64,000 bases of DNA from Lamellibrachia columna (Eukaryota; Annelida; Polychaeta; Sabellida; Siboglinidae), in assembly GCA_963662155.1 (NCBI GenBank), contig OY759263.1, positions 44,786,002-44,850,001 of the forward strand, in the 5' to 3' direction. The notes beneath the pieces are model-generated. The model did no database searches. It had not been told where the DNA came from and saw only the letters and a list, made by a program, of their open reading frames with translations. Each line of letters opens with the position of its first letter. Position 1 is the first letter of the stretch. Both the position numbers and the translations under genes were made by a program. Below, piece after piece: positions 46,601-55,545 of the stretch.

Positions 46601-49600
46601 GTTGCTGCGGCAGAGATTGCATCGATTTCGCGTCTACTATCTGCGAAGAAGTCCGTACTTTCTTCTTGGTTTCCGTCTCTGTTGACCACTGTATCGCTGT
46701 CTCCCTGCAGGTGATGAATGTACTCTCAGGCTCATTTGTCACCTGCGTCTTCAGTTCCCATCTCAGATATGGCTCGCGCACATTTTCAATTAGCTGATCT
46801 CTGAGCATTGTGTCTCGGTCGAGCACATGATCTGGGGACGCGTTTTCCAGTCGGTCTATCAGTTGAACGAGCTGGTGAGAATACTCTGTGATGGTCTCAC
46901 CCTCCATCTGTTTCCTTTCGTAGAAATTTCTTAGCAACTGGGAAGCACTTGCCCGTTCGCCAAACGTCTCACGAAGATTTTTTAAAAGGGCATTTGCATC
47001 GTTTAACTGGTCAGCAGGTCGACATCTAACTTCCCGTCGTGCTGGTCCTTCAAGATGGGATAACAGATAGTCTGCTGCTTCTTTTCCTGTCAGACCCTGC
47101 GCACTTATCATGGCATGTGCATCCTCTATCCACTCAGTGACTGTTTCTGCTCCCGACCCCGAGAAGTTTCGGAGTCGTCGCTCACGCTGTACAACCACCG
47201 TCACTGGTGCTGAGGCACTCTCTTTTTGCTCCAGCAAAATTTTCAGTTGCTGACGCATCGTTTCTAGCTCATCGCGCACTTCTTCGATATCCTCCTGGTC
47301 CATACTCTTTAACCTGGGTGGCCAGTCGTCTTATCAAATTAACTTAAAATTTTGGTCCTGCCTATAATTTTTTGAGTTAAAAAGGTCTATCCCGCTTCTG
47401 ACACCATAAATGTAGGCTGTGGGTGGTAAGCTTATGCCTAAATTAAGAATAGACCACTGTAAGGCAAATTTGAAGATAAAATTGCGTTTATTACAGTTTA
47501 ACTACTAAAATTATACAAAACCAAGTTTCTCAGTCCTTGCACAATTTGCACTACTGATCTAACTTCGGTACCTCATCAAAGTATAAAATGTCAACCAAAA
47601 GTTCAAAATACAACCAAAACATGAGCGTTAAGAACAACAATAAAAGGTGAAAGAACAGATGACATTGAACACAATAACAAAGACGACCCAAAAGACGACT
47701 TAAAAGATGTCTTAAAAGACGACTGGCCACAATCAGGAGTGGGCCAGGACTTGCGTTCGCCTGTACAAATACAAACCAAACCAGTAAGCTATTTGCATAT
47801 CATAGTGTCCAGTGTAAGATGACACATCAACATCTGTTAAGTACCATAGTTCCAACACATTGGTGTTGTTCACAATATTGTATGTAAAATACCTGTTATC
47901 TTATTCAGTACTAATATATAATCATACTTGTCGGTATTAATGTAATACTAGTACTCTACATGTAAAACACCCTTAATATAATAAATTCAACAGTCAACAA
48001 TGTTGTCAATTTCACATGTGCAAGACCTGACTAGACTAGCTGTCATTCCATTGTTGTTTACAAGCAAGTCTTGGACACTGCTCAACTTACATGTCTCTAG
48101 GGAATACTCAAGATCAGCCCTCTCCCAGCCACCTCCTAGAGCAATTAATCAATGTAACTTCAAAGGGAGAGAGGGCACCAGACTGATCCTGGCTTAACTG
48201 TAGGGACAGTTACATAATACCTATATACATGCACAATTTATGCTTGCACCATGTCTATCACATCTTATAACATATTAACTATAACAGTGGCACCACTAAA
48301 CATGATCAAAACTTAACTTTCTAAAGGGATCTGTACATTTACAAGCTACTGACTGGAAGTGGTCAAAATCTCATTAAGCCCTGTTGGGCATTCTTCCCTA
48401 AGGTCCAATGACCACTTATTCCTGATCTTCCACACATTAGTAATCAAAGTCACCACTAAGTAATTATAACTGATAAAGTAAATGCCTTGACATAAACAGA
48501 TGGACAATTCTCTATCACACAGTATGATACAATTATAAATTGAAAACATTGCTTAATAAGGTAGAAAACATCATTTAGGGACTTACCAAAACATAGTTGT
48601 CATTAACTGTAGAATCACCCCTGGCCCACTGGGGCAGGGCCCCTTCCACTGACCACACGTGACCCCTGTCTCTAGGGTAAAATTTATGTTTAAACAACTG
48701 AATTATTAGTAATAAGACCAACTACCTACACAGTAAATTAACTAACTATATTCTCTAAATTACATTACATTACCCTGGGTGCTGCCATCATGTGGTGGGT
48801 AACTAAACTAAACGAACAGACAAGTGACTATGTCACATCTAGTAAGTATTCCTAAAATCCTTCGCTTTATATCACATCGAAATGAACCAATTTATCCAAG
48901 AAGCTCTACATATGTTTTCCATGCATGCTTCCTTATATTTTCTTGCTTTTTTACATTCTGCACAACTGCAATATTCTCATGTGTGGTTCCGTAAACCCAC
49001 CAAAGAATGCCTCAATATTTATTTTATATATTATTATGTAATCACATCTGAAAATAAAAGATTTTAGGGAGGACACGTTTCAAAACTAAGCACATATTCA
49101 AAATATGATTGTATATGATTATGAACGTAAAAGGCAGTAATTTACAGTAGCTATCCTACGCTGGCAACATCCTGTTCAATGTACATTACGAAATGCCTCC
49201 TCGTCTCATCCAACGAACACAAGAGTGACTACAGAGTAATTCTAAATCCGTGTTCTTTGTCACACGATTTGAACGTACAGTCGATGACTGTCTCTGCCTT
49301 GCCATAGCCGACCAACAAGACAAAGTGGCATGACCCGACACCCCGCCGCCTAAATATGCCGGCGTACTTGCATTGTCAGTTTGCAGGGTCCGAACAATGG
49401 TATGGGCTCGGTTTACTAACGTTTGCAATCGCCCGATATCCATTGTTCACTTTCCACCATGTAATTAAAATTTCCGTTGGAAGATGGTCGACCCATGGGC
49501 CATACTGACCAGCAGAAATTTTTCATTTCTTGCATACCAAACGGTCAACGCAAACCTGGTCTGAGCACAGCTCGGATATCGGTTTCAAGTAAAGTTATAC

Positions 49601-52405
49601 CATTTTCAATGCATTCCATTGTGCACGTTAGTTACCAGGGGGCATTAATTATTAAATTCTACCATATTTAGATATAATGATTATTCACACAAAACGTATA
49701 ACATCCAAATGAGATTGAATATAATACAGCCACAAACGACAGCTATTTGTGCATTAGTTTGCAACGGGGTATACTATTGTGATGCCCGAAACTACGGGGG
49801 TTAATGTGTATTTGTTTAATGTACATTTAACAAGATTTGCCATCCAAGCCAAAGGCCCAGATGGCAAGTGGACAAGGAAGCCATTGGCTTATCGAGAGTC
49901 CAACAATGTTCACCTACTTATAACCCGCCCTCCTGATATATGTGTCAACCTTGTTTTTAAACATATTCACGCTGGTAGCAGTTACACAATCTGTAGACAA
50001 TTTGTTCCATTCATTTATTGTCCTCTGTGAGAACGAGTGCTTCCTGATGTCCAATCTACATTGATCCTTTACTAATTTTACCTCATGTCCTCTAGTTCTG
50101 CTATCCTTCTTGAGTGAGAAAAACATATTTCTATCAATAATTTCATACCCATTCAATATCTTAAAAACTTCAATCTGATCTCCTCTTAACCTCCTTGTCT
50201 CTAGAGTTGTTAAACCACATTCTTTCAGGCGTTCTTCATAACTAAGGTCTCTAAGTTCTGGAATCATTTTAGTTGCTCTCCTTTGTATGCGTTCAAGCGT
50301 ATCTATATCCTTCTTACGATATGGTCTCCATGCTTGTATACAGTATTCTAAATGAGGTCTAACTATTGCTTTATAAAGAGGTATAATTAACTTTTTTCCC
50401 TTGTATGTTATGTTTCTTCTAATCAATCCAAGAATTTGATTACCCTTTGAAGCTGCAATACTACACTGCTCTGAAACTTTCATATCAGCGCTTATTGTAA
50501 CTCCTAAGTCCTTTTCTTTTACAGTAGTACCCAGAACAGTATCTCCCATTTTATAGTTTACATTCAAGTTCCCATGTCCTGTATGTAGGCATTTACATTT
50601 CCCAAAATTGAACAGCATCTGCCATTTCTCAGACCATTTCACTAATCTGTCTAGATCGTTTTGTAAATGTTGTTTATCACCATCAGTATTAACCTTTCTA
50701 AACAGTTTTGTGTCATCCGCAAATTTCAGTACGTTACTTGTTATACTGTCGTCCAAGTCATTGATATAAATTAAGAATAATATAGGTCCTAGTACTGACC
50801 CTTGAGGTACCCCACTCAAAACCGATTTCCAATTTGAAACTTCTCCATCTACTACAACTCGTTGTCTTCTGTCAGTCAGCCATTGTTCTATCCAGTCAGT
50901 TATGCTATCCCCGATACCATGGGCTTTTAATTTAAGTAGCAATCTTTGATGTGGCACTTTGTCAAAAGCTTTCTGAAAATCTAAGTAGATAATATCTACT
51001 GGCGATCCCACGTCTATCCACTTAGTGATTTCTTCCAAAAAACATAACATATTTGTTAAGCATGACCTTGCTTTAAGGAATCCATGTTGAGATGAATTTA
51101 ATAATTTATGCTTAACGAGGAAGTCCACCATATGGTCTTTAATTAACCTTTCTAATAATTTACAAATCACTGACGTTAAACTCACTGGTCTGTAATTCTC
51201 TGACTTATTTCTCGAACCCTTTTTAAATAATGGTATGATGTTTGCTTCTTTCCATTCAAACGGAACAACTCCCTCTTTTAATGACAAGTTGAATACTCTT
51301 GCAAGTGGTATACTGATTTGATCTACTGTTTCCATTAGTAATTTTGGAGGAATCCCATCCACTCCCGGTGATTTGTTATCCTTCATTGCCCTTATTTTCT
51401 TAGCTACCAATTCTGGAGTTACAACTAACGGTCCTAAATATTCAGATTTAGCCCCCTGAAATTTAGCATCAGCAACTGGTAATGAACTAATATCTTCCTT
51501 GGTAAACACTGAACTGAAGTAACCATTTAGGTCTTCCGCCATTAAAAACCCCTGTGATATTATATTTCCAGCACTGTCTTCTAGAGGTCCAACCTTGTCT
51601 TGTACGTTTTGTTTACTCCATTGAGCAGGATGTTGCCAACGTGTAGCTATTTTCGTAAATAGGACTGTAAATTACTGCCTTTTCAGGTTTCAAAACTAAG
51701 CACATTGTAAAAATATGATTGTACCCAATGATTTGACAAATGTGTAAACAAAATCGTACATTTTGTTAATAGAAGCGTGCAGACGAATCCACCTCAAATG
51801 TAGAGATGACGAGATTGAACATCATATGGGTGAAACCCTCAAGCATGCCCCAAGTAAGAGGGGTGGCTACCTGTTTCAGGTAAGGATTTGTGTTTTTTCT
51901 TTGCAGTAATGTATTTGCCACATTAAGATTATTATATCATGTAAGTCTTACTTGTCATGATTGTAAATGGAAGCCAGTAAGCATAATCTCAACCCATATA
52001 AAACAGACCTTATCACAAGCACAATCAGTGTTATGAAGACAAGTACAGGTGTACCCAGTCTCAGTTACATTTGTGTTGGTGGTGTACATTCCCATCAGAT
52101 ACAATTTGTAAAAATATCTAGATTAACCTACTGATGAGGGACTTCAATATTTTAACATGTTCTGTTAAACTTTGAATTGCCTTATATGCACATATATTTG
52201 TGTTATAACATTCCTGGTACTGTATTGCAAAGATTACGAAGATTATTATAATAACGTGATGCAATTGTTTTTAAAATTAGTTCAACATAATAATAAATAA
52301 GCTGTATGTTTGCAGGCTCGACTGTCAAGGAGCATAAACTCCCCAGCACAACCCCCCAGCACAGCCCCCACTGTCAGTGATTCGGAGTCGGATTCGGACA
52401 ACTAA
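40514..52405 (+). CDS. DUF4806-family gene, 3' part (exons 40514-about 40669, about 51776-51879, 52316-52405)
   Basis: Three plus-strand exons give the C-terminal DUF4806 domain: LLIALGGHNVGDTIRRMFAK, MRTHQLWSQFNMKGRKRKHS, FEDLPLHKV, then RRIHLKCRDDEIEHHMGETL, KHAPSKRGGYLFQ and an acidic Ser/Asp tail ending at TAA (52403). DUF4806 proteins are abundant in invertebrates, and their function is poorly known. The penultimate intron is about 11 kb because a gypsy element (40673-48837) and an antisense LINE (49815-51690) have landed in it. Upstream exons were not found in the window. The coding sequence shows no lesion, unlike the two neighbouring genes. Confidence 0.7.
40673..42099 (-). repeat. 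3' LTR of gypsy element
   Basis: Plus-strand reading TGTAGGCTGTGG ... GACTATGTCACA; identical to 47411-48837 except four noticed substitutions. Confidence 0.95.
42100..42113 (-). other. Polypurine tract
   Basis: Minus strand AAAAGTGGGGTGGA directly abuts the 3' LTR, the plus-strand priming site of the element. Confidence 0.8.
42209..44491 (-). CDS. pol: gypsy pol, second part: RT connection, RNase H, integrase
   Basis: 760 codons. Begins with the RT/RNase H connection (FNALKTALTTTPVLGFADYN), RNase H with FIVETDACDKGLGAVLSQ and VYTDNNPL, the integrase zinc finger (HNKQGHQGVE ... LCERCTLGK), the DDE core (AIDYTVLEPS, HSDNGRNFD, and the Glu in GNGQCERFN), and a C-terminal GPY/F-like region (WEGKVYKVVARKGKNDVYVI). 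All three integrase acids are present. It is in a different frame from the upstream RT, separated by about 120 bp that continue the RT-like sequence without a stop in this frame but without a Met. Confidence 0.95.
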   Translation of the reverse strand: MVTDACKAGKGKRRTSKMYDLEKCWTDECETAFNALKTALTTTPVLGFADYNLPFIVETDACDKGLGAVLSQMQDGKLRVITYASRSLRGAEKNDVNYSAMRLETLALKWAVTEKFRDYLLGGTFTVYTDNNPLTYLNKKVKLTAVEQRWAASLAPFNFDIRYRPGRCNANADGLSRLSECNKTCINIPTVEASLAMVTQTSHLPVNLRVAVMEESANREIAKCCECKVNTDLAEQATTTLPGLPKEAMGELQAADSTIGRLIYYRKIGRRPTMDEKSSETANVIQLVRQWDHIVETNGVLYRRVLDSKVGEIDQLLLPRCLQDSVLESLHNKQGHQGVERTEKLVRARCYWPTLHKDVQTWINLCERCTLGKFPAKKMRTPLGRLIAIRPLEVVAIDYTVLEPSSDGRENVLIITDVFTKFTVAVVTRNQKAETVAKALVTQWFEPYGIPQRIHSDNGRNFDSVLISELCKLYGIQRSHTTPYHPAGNGQCERFNWTLHDLLRTLSEKKKRRWAEHVHEVVNAYNLTPHSSTGYAPFYLMFGRDSRQPIDLLLGTGEEVVERSDWVSRHQQRLQEAYQLARRQLVHEADSRKKHYDRKARDLPLSFGQRVYRRKRDIRGRNKIQDVWEGKVYKVVARKGKNDVYVIEPADGFGELRTVNRVDLRLCPQPETTTRRKLPCLPDEKTIDPDRHEELSDDERLQWRCIIRSSFPQPLERVSSSDDSGDSPINDGCDVTTDTSEAERSHEDITTVRRSSRTTA
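44614..46428 (-). CDS. pol: gypsy pol, first part: protease and RT, truncated by frame break
   Basis: 604 codons. The aspartic protease active site is VVCLMDTGSQVTTV. RT follows, with VLVRKKNGDLRMCIDYRALN, TTLDLQSAYNQVQ, FTRMPYGLCNAAATF and the catalytic VYLDDIVIFS. The frame ends just after LGHLIGADGV at a TAG created by a one-base shift; RT sequence continues in the next frame. It overlaps gag by about 170 nt in the -1 frame, as expected for programmed -1 frameshifting in a gag-pol element, though no slippery site was proven. The first codons up to about residue 60 may only be overlap. Confidence 0.93.
   Translation of the reverse strand: MLQMSETWTYGQRLSLCWRRQGDRDLLLLWKAGSPSKRMFRIQGRTGEGEMWSADVKLGCSTTTGRVVEKGVTGSVRSDNDSLECLVGHAPTLEVKMGGIPVVCLMDTGSQVTTVTESFFKEHLKTLAADVMDPKSWLVVRAANGIEIPYTGYIEIDMEVCGIHVPKRGVLIVKDSTYLASQEVNGLLGTNVLMQVPVLKNMLNGMKNETYRPTREAVSFARVAGHFPIRVPANSYVNVKARGRGSMDSMLVEPLSTPIPGNLVVVNTLVEGSYFYVKVVNGSSVDVELQPRTRIGLLRPATPYQEMKVEVSANAITISTPMEDKVTPTAEVDVQDILASLHLSGFQGTPEEMIQIKKLCVKHRDVFASSSDDLGCTTAVKHNIRTTDDIPVVQPYRRIPPTQLQEVKEHMEKLMRNGTIVPSKSNHASAIVLVRKKNGDLRMCIDYRALNNKTIKDAHPLPRIVESLDAMTGAQYFTTLDLQSAYNQVQMEPDDQHKTAFTTPFGLYEFTRMPYGLCNAAATFQRLMQMTFSAEMFEILLVYLDDIVIFSKSIEEHLKRLDAVFTKLRQFGLKLELKKCNFFKKEVLYLGHLIGADGVATDPR
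46254..47303 (-). CDS. gag: gypsy gag with two CCHC zinc knuckles
   Basis: 349 codons from ATG 47303. N-terminal coiled coil (EVRDELETMRQQLKILLEQK), the retrotransposon gag domain (FSGSGAETVTEWIEDAHAMI, LLSHLEGPARREVR, LRNFYERKQMEGETITEYSH), then two zinc knuckles, CFKCRKPGHMARDC and CYFCGKLGHHQREC. It packages element RNA. Intact. Confidence 0.93.
   Translation of the reverse strand: MDQEDIEEVRDELETMRQQLKILLEQKESASAPVTVVVQRERRLRNFSGSGAETVTEWIEDAHAMISAQGLTGKEAADYLLSHLEGPARREVRCRPADQLNDANALLKNLRETFGERASASQLLRNFYERKQMEGETITEYSHQLVQLIDRLENASPDHVLDRDTMLRDQLIENVREPYLRWELKTQVTNEPESTFITCRETAIQWSTETETKKKVRTSSQIVDAKSMQSLPQQPHSDHVVKMLTEMMAKQQTLIEGIAHQQQELAKNQEELRQLASGTQRGPLSRMRSARICFKCRKPGHMARDCRSAGDGKGIGTCYFCGKLGHHQRECSAFKDAQVKVRCGQQTSN
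47391..47406 (-). other. Primer-binding site (tRNA-Leu type)
   Basis: Minus strand TGGTGTCAGAAGCGGG, four bases inside the 5' LTR. It is complementary to a tRNA 3' end CCCGCTTCTGACACCA, which resembles animal tRNA-Leu. Confidence 0.8.
47411..48837 (-). repeat. 5' LTR of gypsy element
   Basis: Partner of 40673-42099, same length (1,427 bp). Confidence 0.95.
48838..49810. other. DUF4806 intron between gypsy and LINE
   Basis: AT-rich. A block GTTTCAAAACTAAGCACAT at 49077 recurs at 51688 on the far side of the LINE, together with AAAATATGATTGTA. The minus-strand frame 49186-49443 has no recognisable domain. Confidence 0.5.
49815..51690 (-). mobile_element. CR1-like LINE with intact RT frame, 5'-truncated
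   Basis: A 542-codon frame (49914-51542, minus) holds a full RT: NKSPGVDGIPPKLLMETVDQ, WKEANIIPLFKKGSRNKSEN, LDFQKAFDKVP, GVPQGSVLGPILFLIYINDL, LKFADDTKLF, then the thumb and C-terminal WRPYRKKDIDTLERIQRRAT. The catalytic FADD is intact and I see no internal stop. No endonuclease domain lies upstream, so the copy is truncated and could not move on its own. Antisense to the DUF4806 gene in whose intron it lies. Confidence 0.93.
51776..51879 (+). CDS. DUF4806 exon 2 of those seen
   Basis: Encodes RRIHLKCRDDEIEHHMGETL then KHAPSKRGGYLFQ, the 'eie..i...LkhA..R' end of the domain. Donor CAG|GTAAGG is strong. Acceptor is either AATAGAAG (exon from 51776) or GTGCAG (from 51783); the first gives the usual spacing to the preceding motif. 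Confidence 0.7.
52316..52405 (+). CDS. DUF4806 last exon
   Basis: Acceptor GTTTGCAG, phase 0. Encodes ARLSRSINSPAQPPSTAPTV then SDSESDSDN and TAA. Disordered acidic tail. Confidence 0.7.
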   Translation, partial: ARLSRSINSPAQPPSTAPTVSDSESDSDN

Positions 52406-52456
52406 ACCGAGCGTGCCTGCGTGCATGCGGGCGTACAAATATGCAATTGTTATTGA

Positions 52457-52462
52457 AATAAA
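52457..52462 (+). terminator. Polyadenylation signal AATAAA
   Basis: AATAAA 52 bp past the DUF4806 stop codon, followed by a TGTTTATTGTGTCTTTCTT GU-rich stretch. Confidence 0.6.
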
Positions 52463-52544
52463 TGCTGAAAATTCAACAATGTTTATTGTGTCTTTCTTCT
52501 TTCTAGAGAGGATTTTAAGTTACATCACAAATGTTGCATATACG

Positions 52545-52985
52545 TTGCGGGAACGTGCCAGAAAGGTAGCAGAAATGTTTCAGAAAGGTAGCAGAAACGT
52601 TGCGGCAAGGTGCCAAAAAGGTAGCAGAAACGTTGCGTGAAGGTGCCAGAAAGGTAACAGAAATGTTGCGGGAAGGTGCCAGAAAGGTAGTAGAAACGTT
52701 GCGGGAAGGTGCCAGAAAGGTAGCATAAACGTTGCGGGAAGGTGCCAGAAAGGTAGCAGAAACGTTGCGGGAAGGTGCCAGAAAGGTAACATAAACGTAG
52801 TGGGAAGGTGCCAGAAAGGTAGTAGAAACGTTACGGGAAGGTGCCAGAAAGGTAGTAGAAACGTTGTGGGAAGGTGCCGGAAAGGTAGCAGAAACGTAGT
52901 GGGAAGGTAGTAGAAACGTTGTGGAATGGTAGTAGAAAGGTACTGGAAACGTTGTAGAAAGGTACCAGATAGGTAGTACATGGTA
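52545..52985. repeat. 33-bp minisatellite
   Basis: Unit GAAACGTTGCGGGAAGGTGC + CAGAAAGGTAGCA, about 13 copies with the last ones shortened. The 141-codon minus-strand frame across it (LPFWHLPATFL repeats) is a by-product of the 33-bp period. Confidence 0.95.
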
Positions 52986-53530
52986 ATTACACTACGTCGT
53001 AGCAACGTTGCTGGTAGTCCACATATTTACGTAATAAATACGTATGCAAAAATACGTAGTCGCAACCAAACCGCTACGTTGTCACTACGTACTTACAACG
53101 TTGTAGAAAGGTACCAGGAAGGTACCAGATAGGTAGTACATGGTAATTTCACTACGTCGTATCAACGTTTCTGGTAGTCCACAGATTTACGTAATAAATA
53201 CGTAAGCAAAAATACGTAGTCGCAACCAAACCGCTACGTTGTCACTACGTACTTACAACGTTGTAGAAATTGTCATGTACTACGTTGTAGCAACGTTTCT
53301 GGTAGTCCACAGATTTACGTAATAAATACGTAAGCAAAAATACGTAGTCGCAACCAAACTGCTACGTTGTCACTACGTACTTACAACGTTGTAGAAATTG
53401 TCATGTACTACGTTGTAGCAACGTTTCTGGTAGTCCACAGATTTACGTAATAAATACGTATGCAAAAATACGTAGTCGCAACCAAACCGCTACGTTGTCA
53501 CTACGTACTTACAACGTAAAATTGTTAGCT
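52985..53530. repeat. 128-bp ACGT-rich tandem repeat (4 copies)
   Basis: CGCAACCAAACCGCTACGTT recurs at 53061, 53221, 53349 and 53477 (spacings 160, 128, 128). Rich in TACGTA and ACGTTGTA words like the 61-bp satellite at 33590. The end TACAACGTAAAATTGTTAGCTGGGC, inverted, resembles the CCCAGCAAACACACTACGTT start of that element. Confidence 0.9.
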
Positions 53531-53980
53531 GGGCAGCACGTTACTGTAGCTTTTTATAACCTGCTTTTCAGCTGTTGCTATGGCTCCCTTTTCTCTAGTT
53601 GTTGTTTGAGTTTGTGTTCCTGTCTCCTTCTCTTTCTGAGTCTGATTTGCTTTCTCATGAGTGTTTCACTATTTTCCCATCTCTAATCATAAGATCTGTC
53701 TGACCCTTTTTTCCTCTCTCTCAGTACCTTTTGTAACTCTCTGTACTTTTTCCTCTCCTTAATTGTTTTATCTGGTGCTAGGTAGATGTTCCTGTGCATT
53801 TCCCTCCTGGCATTTTTTAGCAGTTTTGCTTTACTTACCTTTGAGTTTGTGCGTCATTAAGTGTCATGCAGTAGTATTGGCCTTGGTTCATTGCCTGTGC
53901 CATGCCTATAGTTATTTCCTCTATTTTGGCTTGTCTTCTTGTCTTGTCTTGTAGTAATACTGGCCAACACTCCTATGGAG
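53531..53980. other. Intergenic, pyrimidine-rich
   Basis: CT- and T-rich DNA without a recognisable gene. Confidence 0.4.
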
Positions 53981-54690
53981 TCCAACGGTCAGGGTTGGGT
54001 GCGCATGCTATTTAGTAATGTTTGTTTGGGACTAAGTGTGTAATTCCAATCTTTTATTGTTCGGGGAAAATAAGAAAATTTGTAACAGTTCTTGCTCGCG
54101 TGTATGGTGTTGAAGGCTTTGCTATTTAGATGCCGTGAGTGGCGTTTGATGGGTTGGAGGAGGTTTGCGACAGGCAATGATAGATGACTGTGGATGGCTT
54201 TGTGAAATATGGTGAGCCATCTGTTTGTTCTCCTGGTTGTTAGTAGCTCTAGGTGTAATTTTGTAATCATTTCTGACACACACCCAGTTTCTCTGGATGT
54301 GTAGTCGTTGTAACAAAAGCGAGCCGCCCGTCTTTGCACCATCTCTATTTTGTTAATGAGAACCTGGGTGTGGGGGTCCCATACGGATGATGAATATTCT
54401 AAGAATCAGAATCTAAGAACAAGGGTTGTGTAGGCGGTTGTTTTGATGTTTTTGGAGCATGAGTGGAGATTCCGTCTGATGAATGCAAGGGTGCGGTTAG
54501 CTGAGGCTGTGATCTGATAGATGTGTTTGTTCCAGGTGAGATATTTGGTGATACAGACTCCTAGATAGGGATGACTGTCAGTTTCTTGTAGTGTTGAATC
54601 TCCTAGCGTGTAATTGAAGTGTCTTACATGTCTTGTGTGTGTTATTCTCACTTCGCTCACTCCGAGCTCTTCTAGGATTAAGTTCTCCAT
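53980..54690 (-). mobile_element. LINE remnant (RT C-terminal part)
   Basis: Minus-strand frames 54406-54690 (YLGVCITKYLTWNKHIYQIT, SANRTLAFIRRNLHSC) and 53989-54342 (MVQRRAARFCYNDYTSRETG, LHLELLTTRRTNRWLTIFHK) are the RT thumb and C-terminal segment of a CR1/jockey-like element. It lies about 160 bp upstream of the ACOX start codon, antisense to it. Confidence 0.85.
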
Positions 54691-54852
54691 CCACTGTCAT
54701 TATGTCGTGTTAGGCACTACATTCGTAATACTGAAACGCCGATGGAAGGGTTTATAACTGTGGTCTGACCACTTCGTGTTGTCTGTCACGATCTCTAAAA
54801 AAACCTATGGACAACTCTCCGCGTCTGGAGATGAAATATTTGCATGTCAAAC

Positions 54853-54979
54853 ATGGCTTCCAAAGTTTGTGTTCATCCGGACTTGCAGCTAGAGCGGGAT
54901 CAAGCGAACTTTGATTTAGAACAATTAACGTATATTTTTGATGGCAGCCGGGAAGTTACGCAGAAAAGGAGATATATGG
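54853..54979 (+). CDS. ACOX1: ACOX exon 1
   Basis: ATG 54853 (another in-frame ATG at 54844) opens MASKVCVHPDLQLERDQANF then DLEQLTYIFDGSREVTQKRR. Donor G|GTGCGT, phase 1. The HPDL-x-x-ERD start is typical of ACOX1. Confidence 0.8.
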
Positions 54980-55035
54980 GTGCGTACGGCGAATGTCTGC
55001 CATTGACAATGGCATTGTCATCTAGTAAATATCGA

Positions 55036-55545
55036 TGGTGCAACTGCATAGGTCAACAGGGCAACTGTTTGTTCCGGCCAGGGGCTCGTTACTAGTTATA
55101 GCCGTAATTGTGTAAGGCCTGACCAACGTTCACATGTGGTGGCATGGCCATGGGCCTGGCATGGCAGAATTAGATAAGGGATGTCCAGTTGCAGATCTGT
55201 TTTGTTTTATGATATGGATGCAGCCATCAACAGACAACAGGGCAACTGTTTGTTCCGGCCAGGGGCTCGTACTATACTAGTTATAGCCGTAATTGTGTAA
55301 GGCCTGACCAACGTTCACATAATATTATATACGTGTCGGTAGTGACTATAGTGTCATATAAATGCGTTGTACTTGTACTAGTAGTATAGTCCACAACGTT
55401 AAACCAATGGTGGCAATGGCAGTGGCAATGCCATGACAATGGCACCATATGTGGTGGCATGGCCATGGGCCTGGCATGGCAGAATTAGATAAGGGATGTC
55501 CAGTTGCAGATCTGTTTTGTTTTATGATATGGATGCAGCCATGAC
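55036..55545. repeat. Interleaved duplications in ACOX intron 1
   Basis: GGCAACTGTTTGTTCCGGCC occurs at 55060 and 55241; TAGCCGTAATTGTGTAAGGC at 55099 and 55281; GGTGGCATGGCCATGGGCCT with its 70-bp continuation at 55137 and 55451. The order A-B-A'-B' means two overlapping duplication events or one with internal rearrangement. Confidence 0.9.

Larger units (their letters stand above)
40673..48837 (-). mobile_element. Ty3/gypsy LTR retrotransposon, near-complete
   Basis: Minus-strand element of 8,165 bp: 5' LTR 47411-48837, tRNA primer site, gag, pol (protease, RT, RNase H, integrase), polypurine tract, 3' LTR 40673-42099. The LTRs are 1,427 bp each, start TG and end CA, and I noticed only four substitutions between them (41313, 41471, 41508, 41663 and partners), so the insertion is young. 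The pol order protease-RT-RNaseH-integrase defines Ty3/gypsy. No env frame lies between pol and the 3' LTR. One frame break in pol near 44615 probably inactivates this copy. No target-site duplication is visible (gtgta on the left, tctag on the right). Confidence 0.95.

Noticed and set aside
52580..53005. 141-codon minus-strand frame of WHLPATFLLPF repeats
   Set aside because: By-product of a 33-bp repeat (multiple of three) lacking stops; no splice context or domain.
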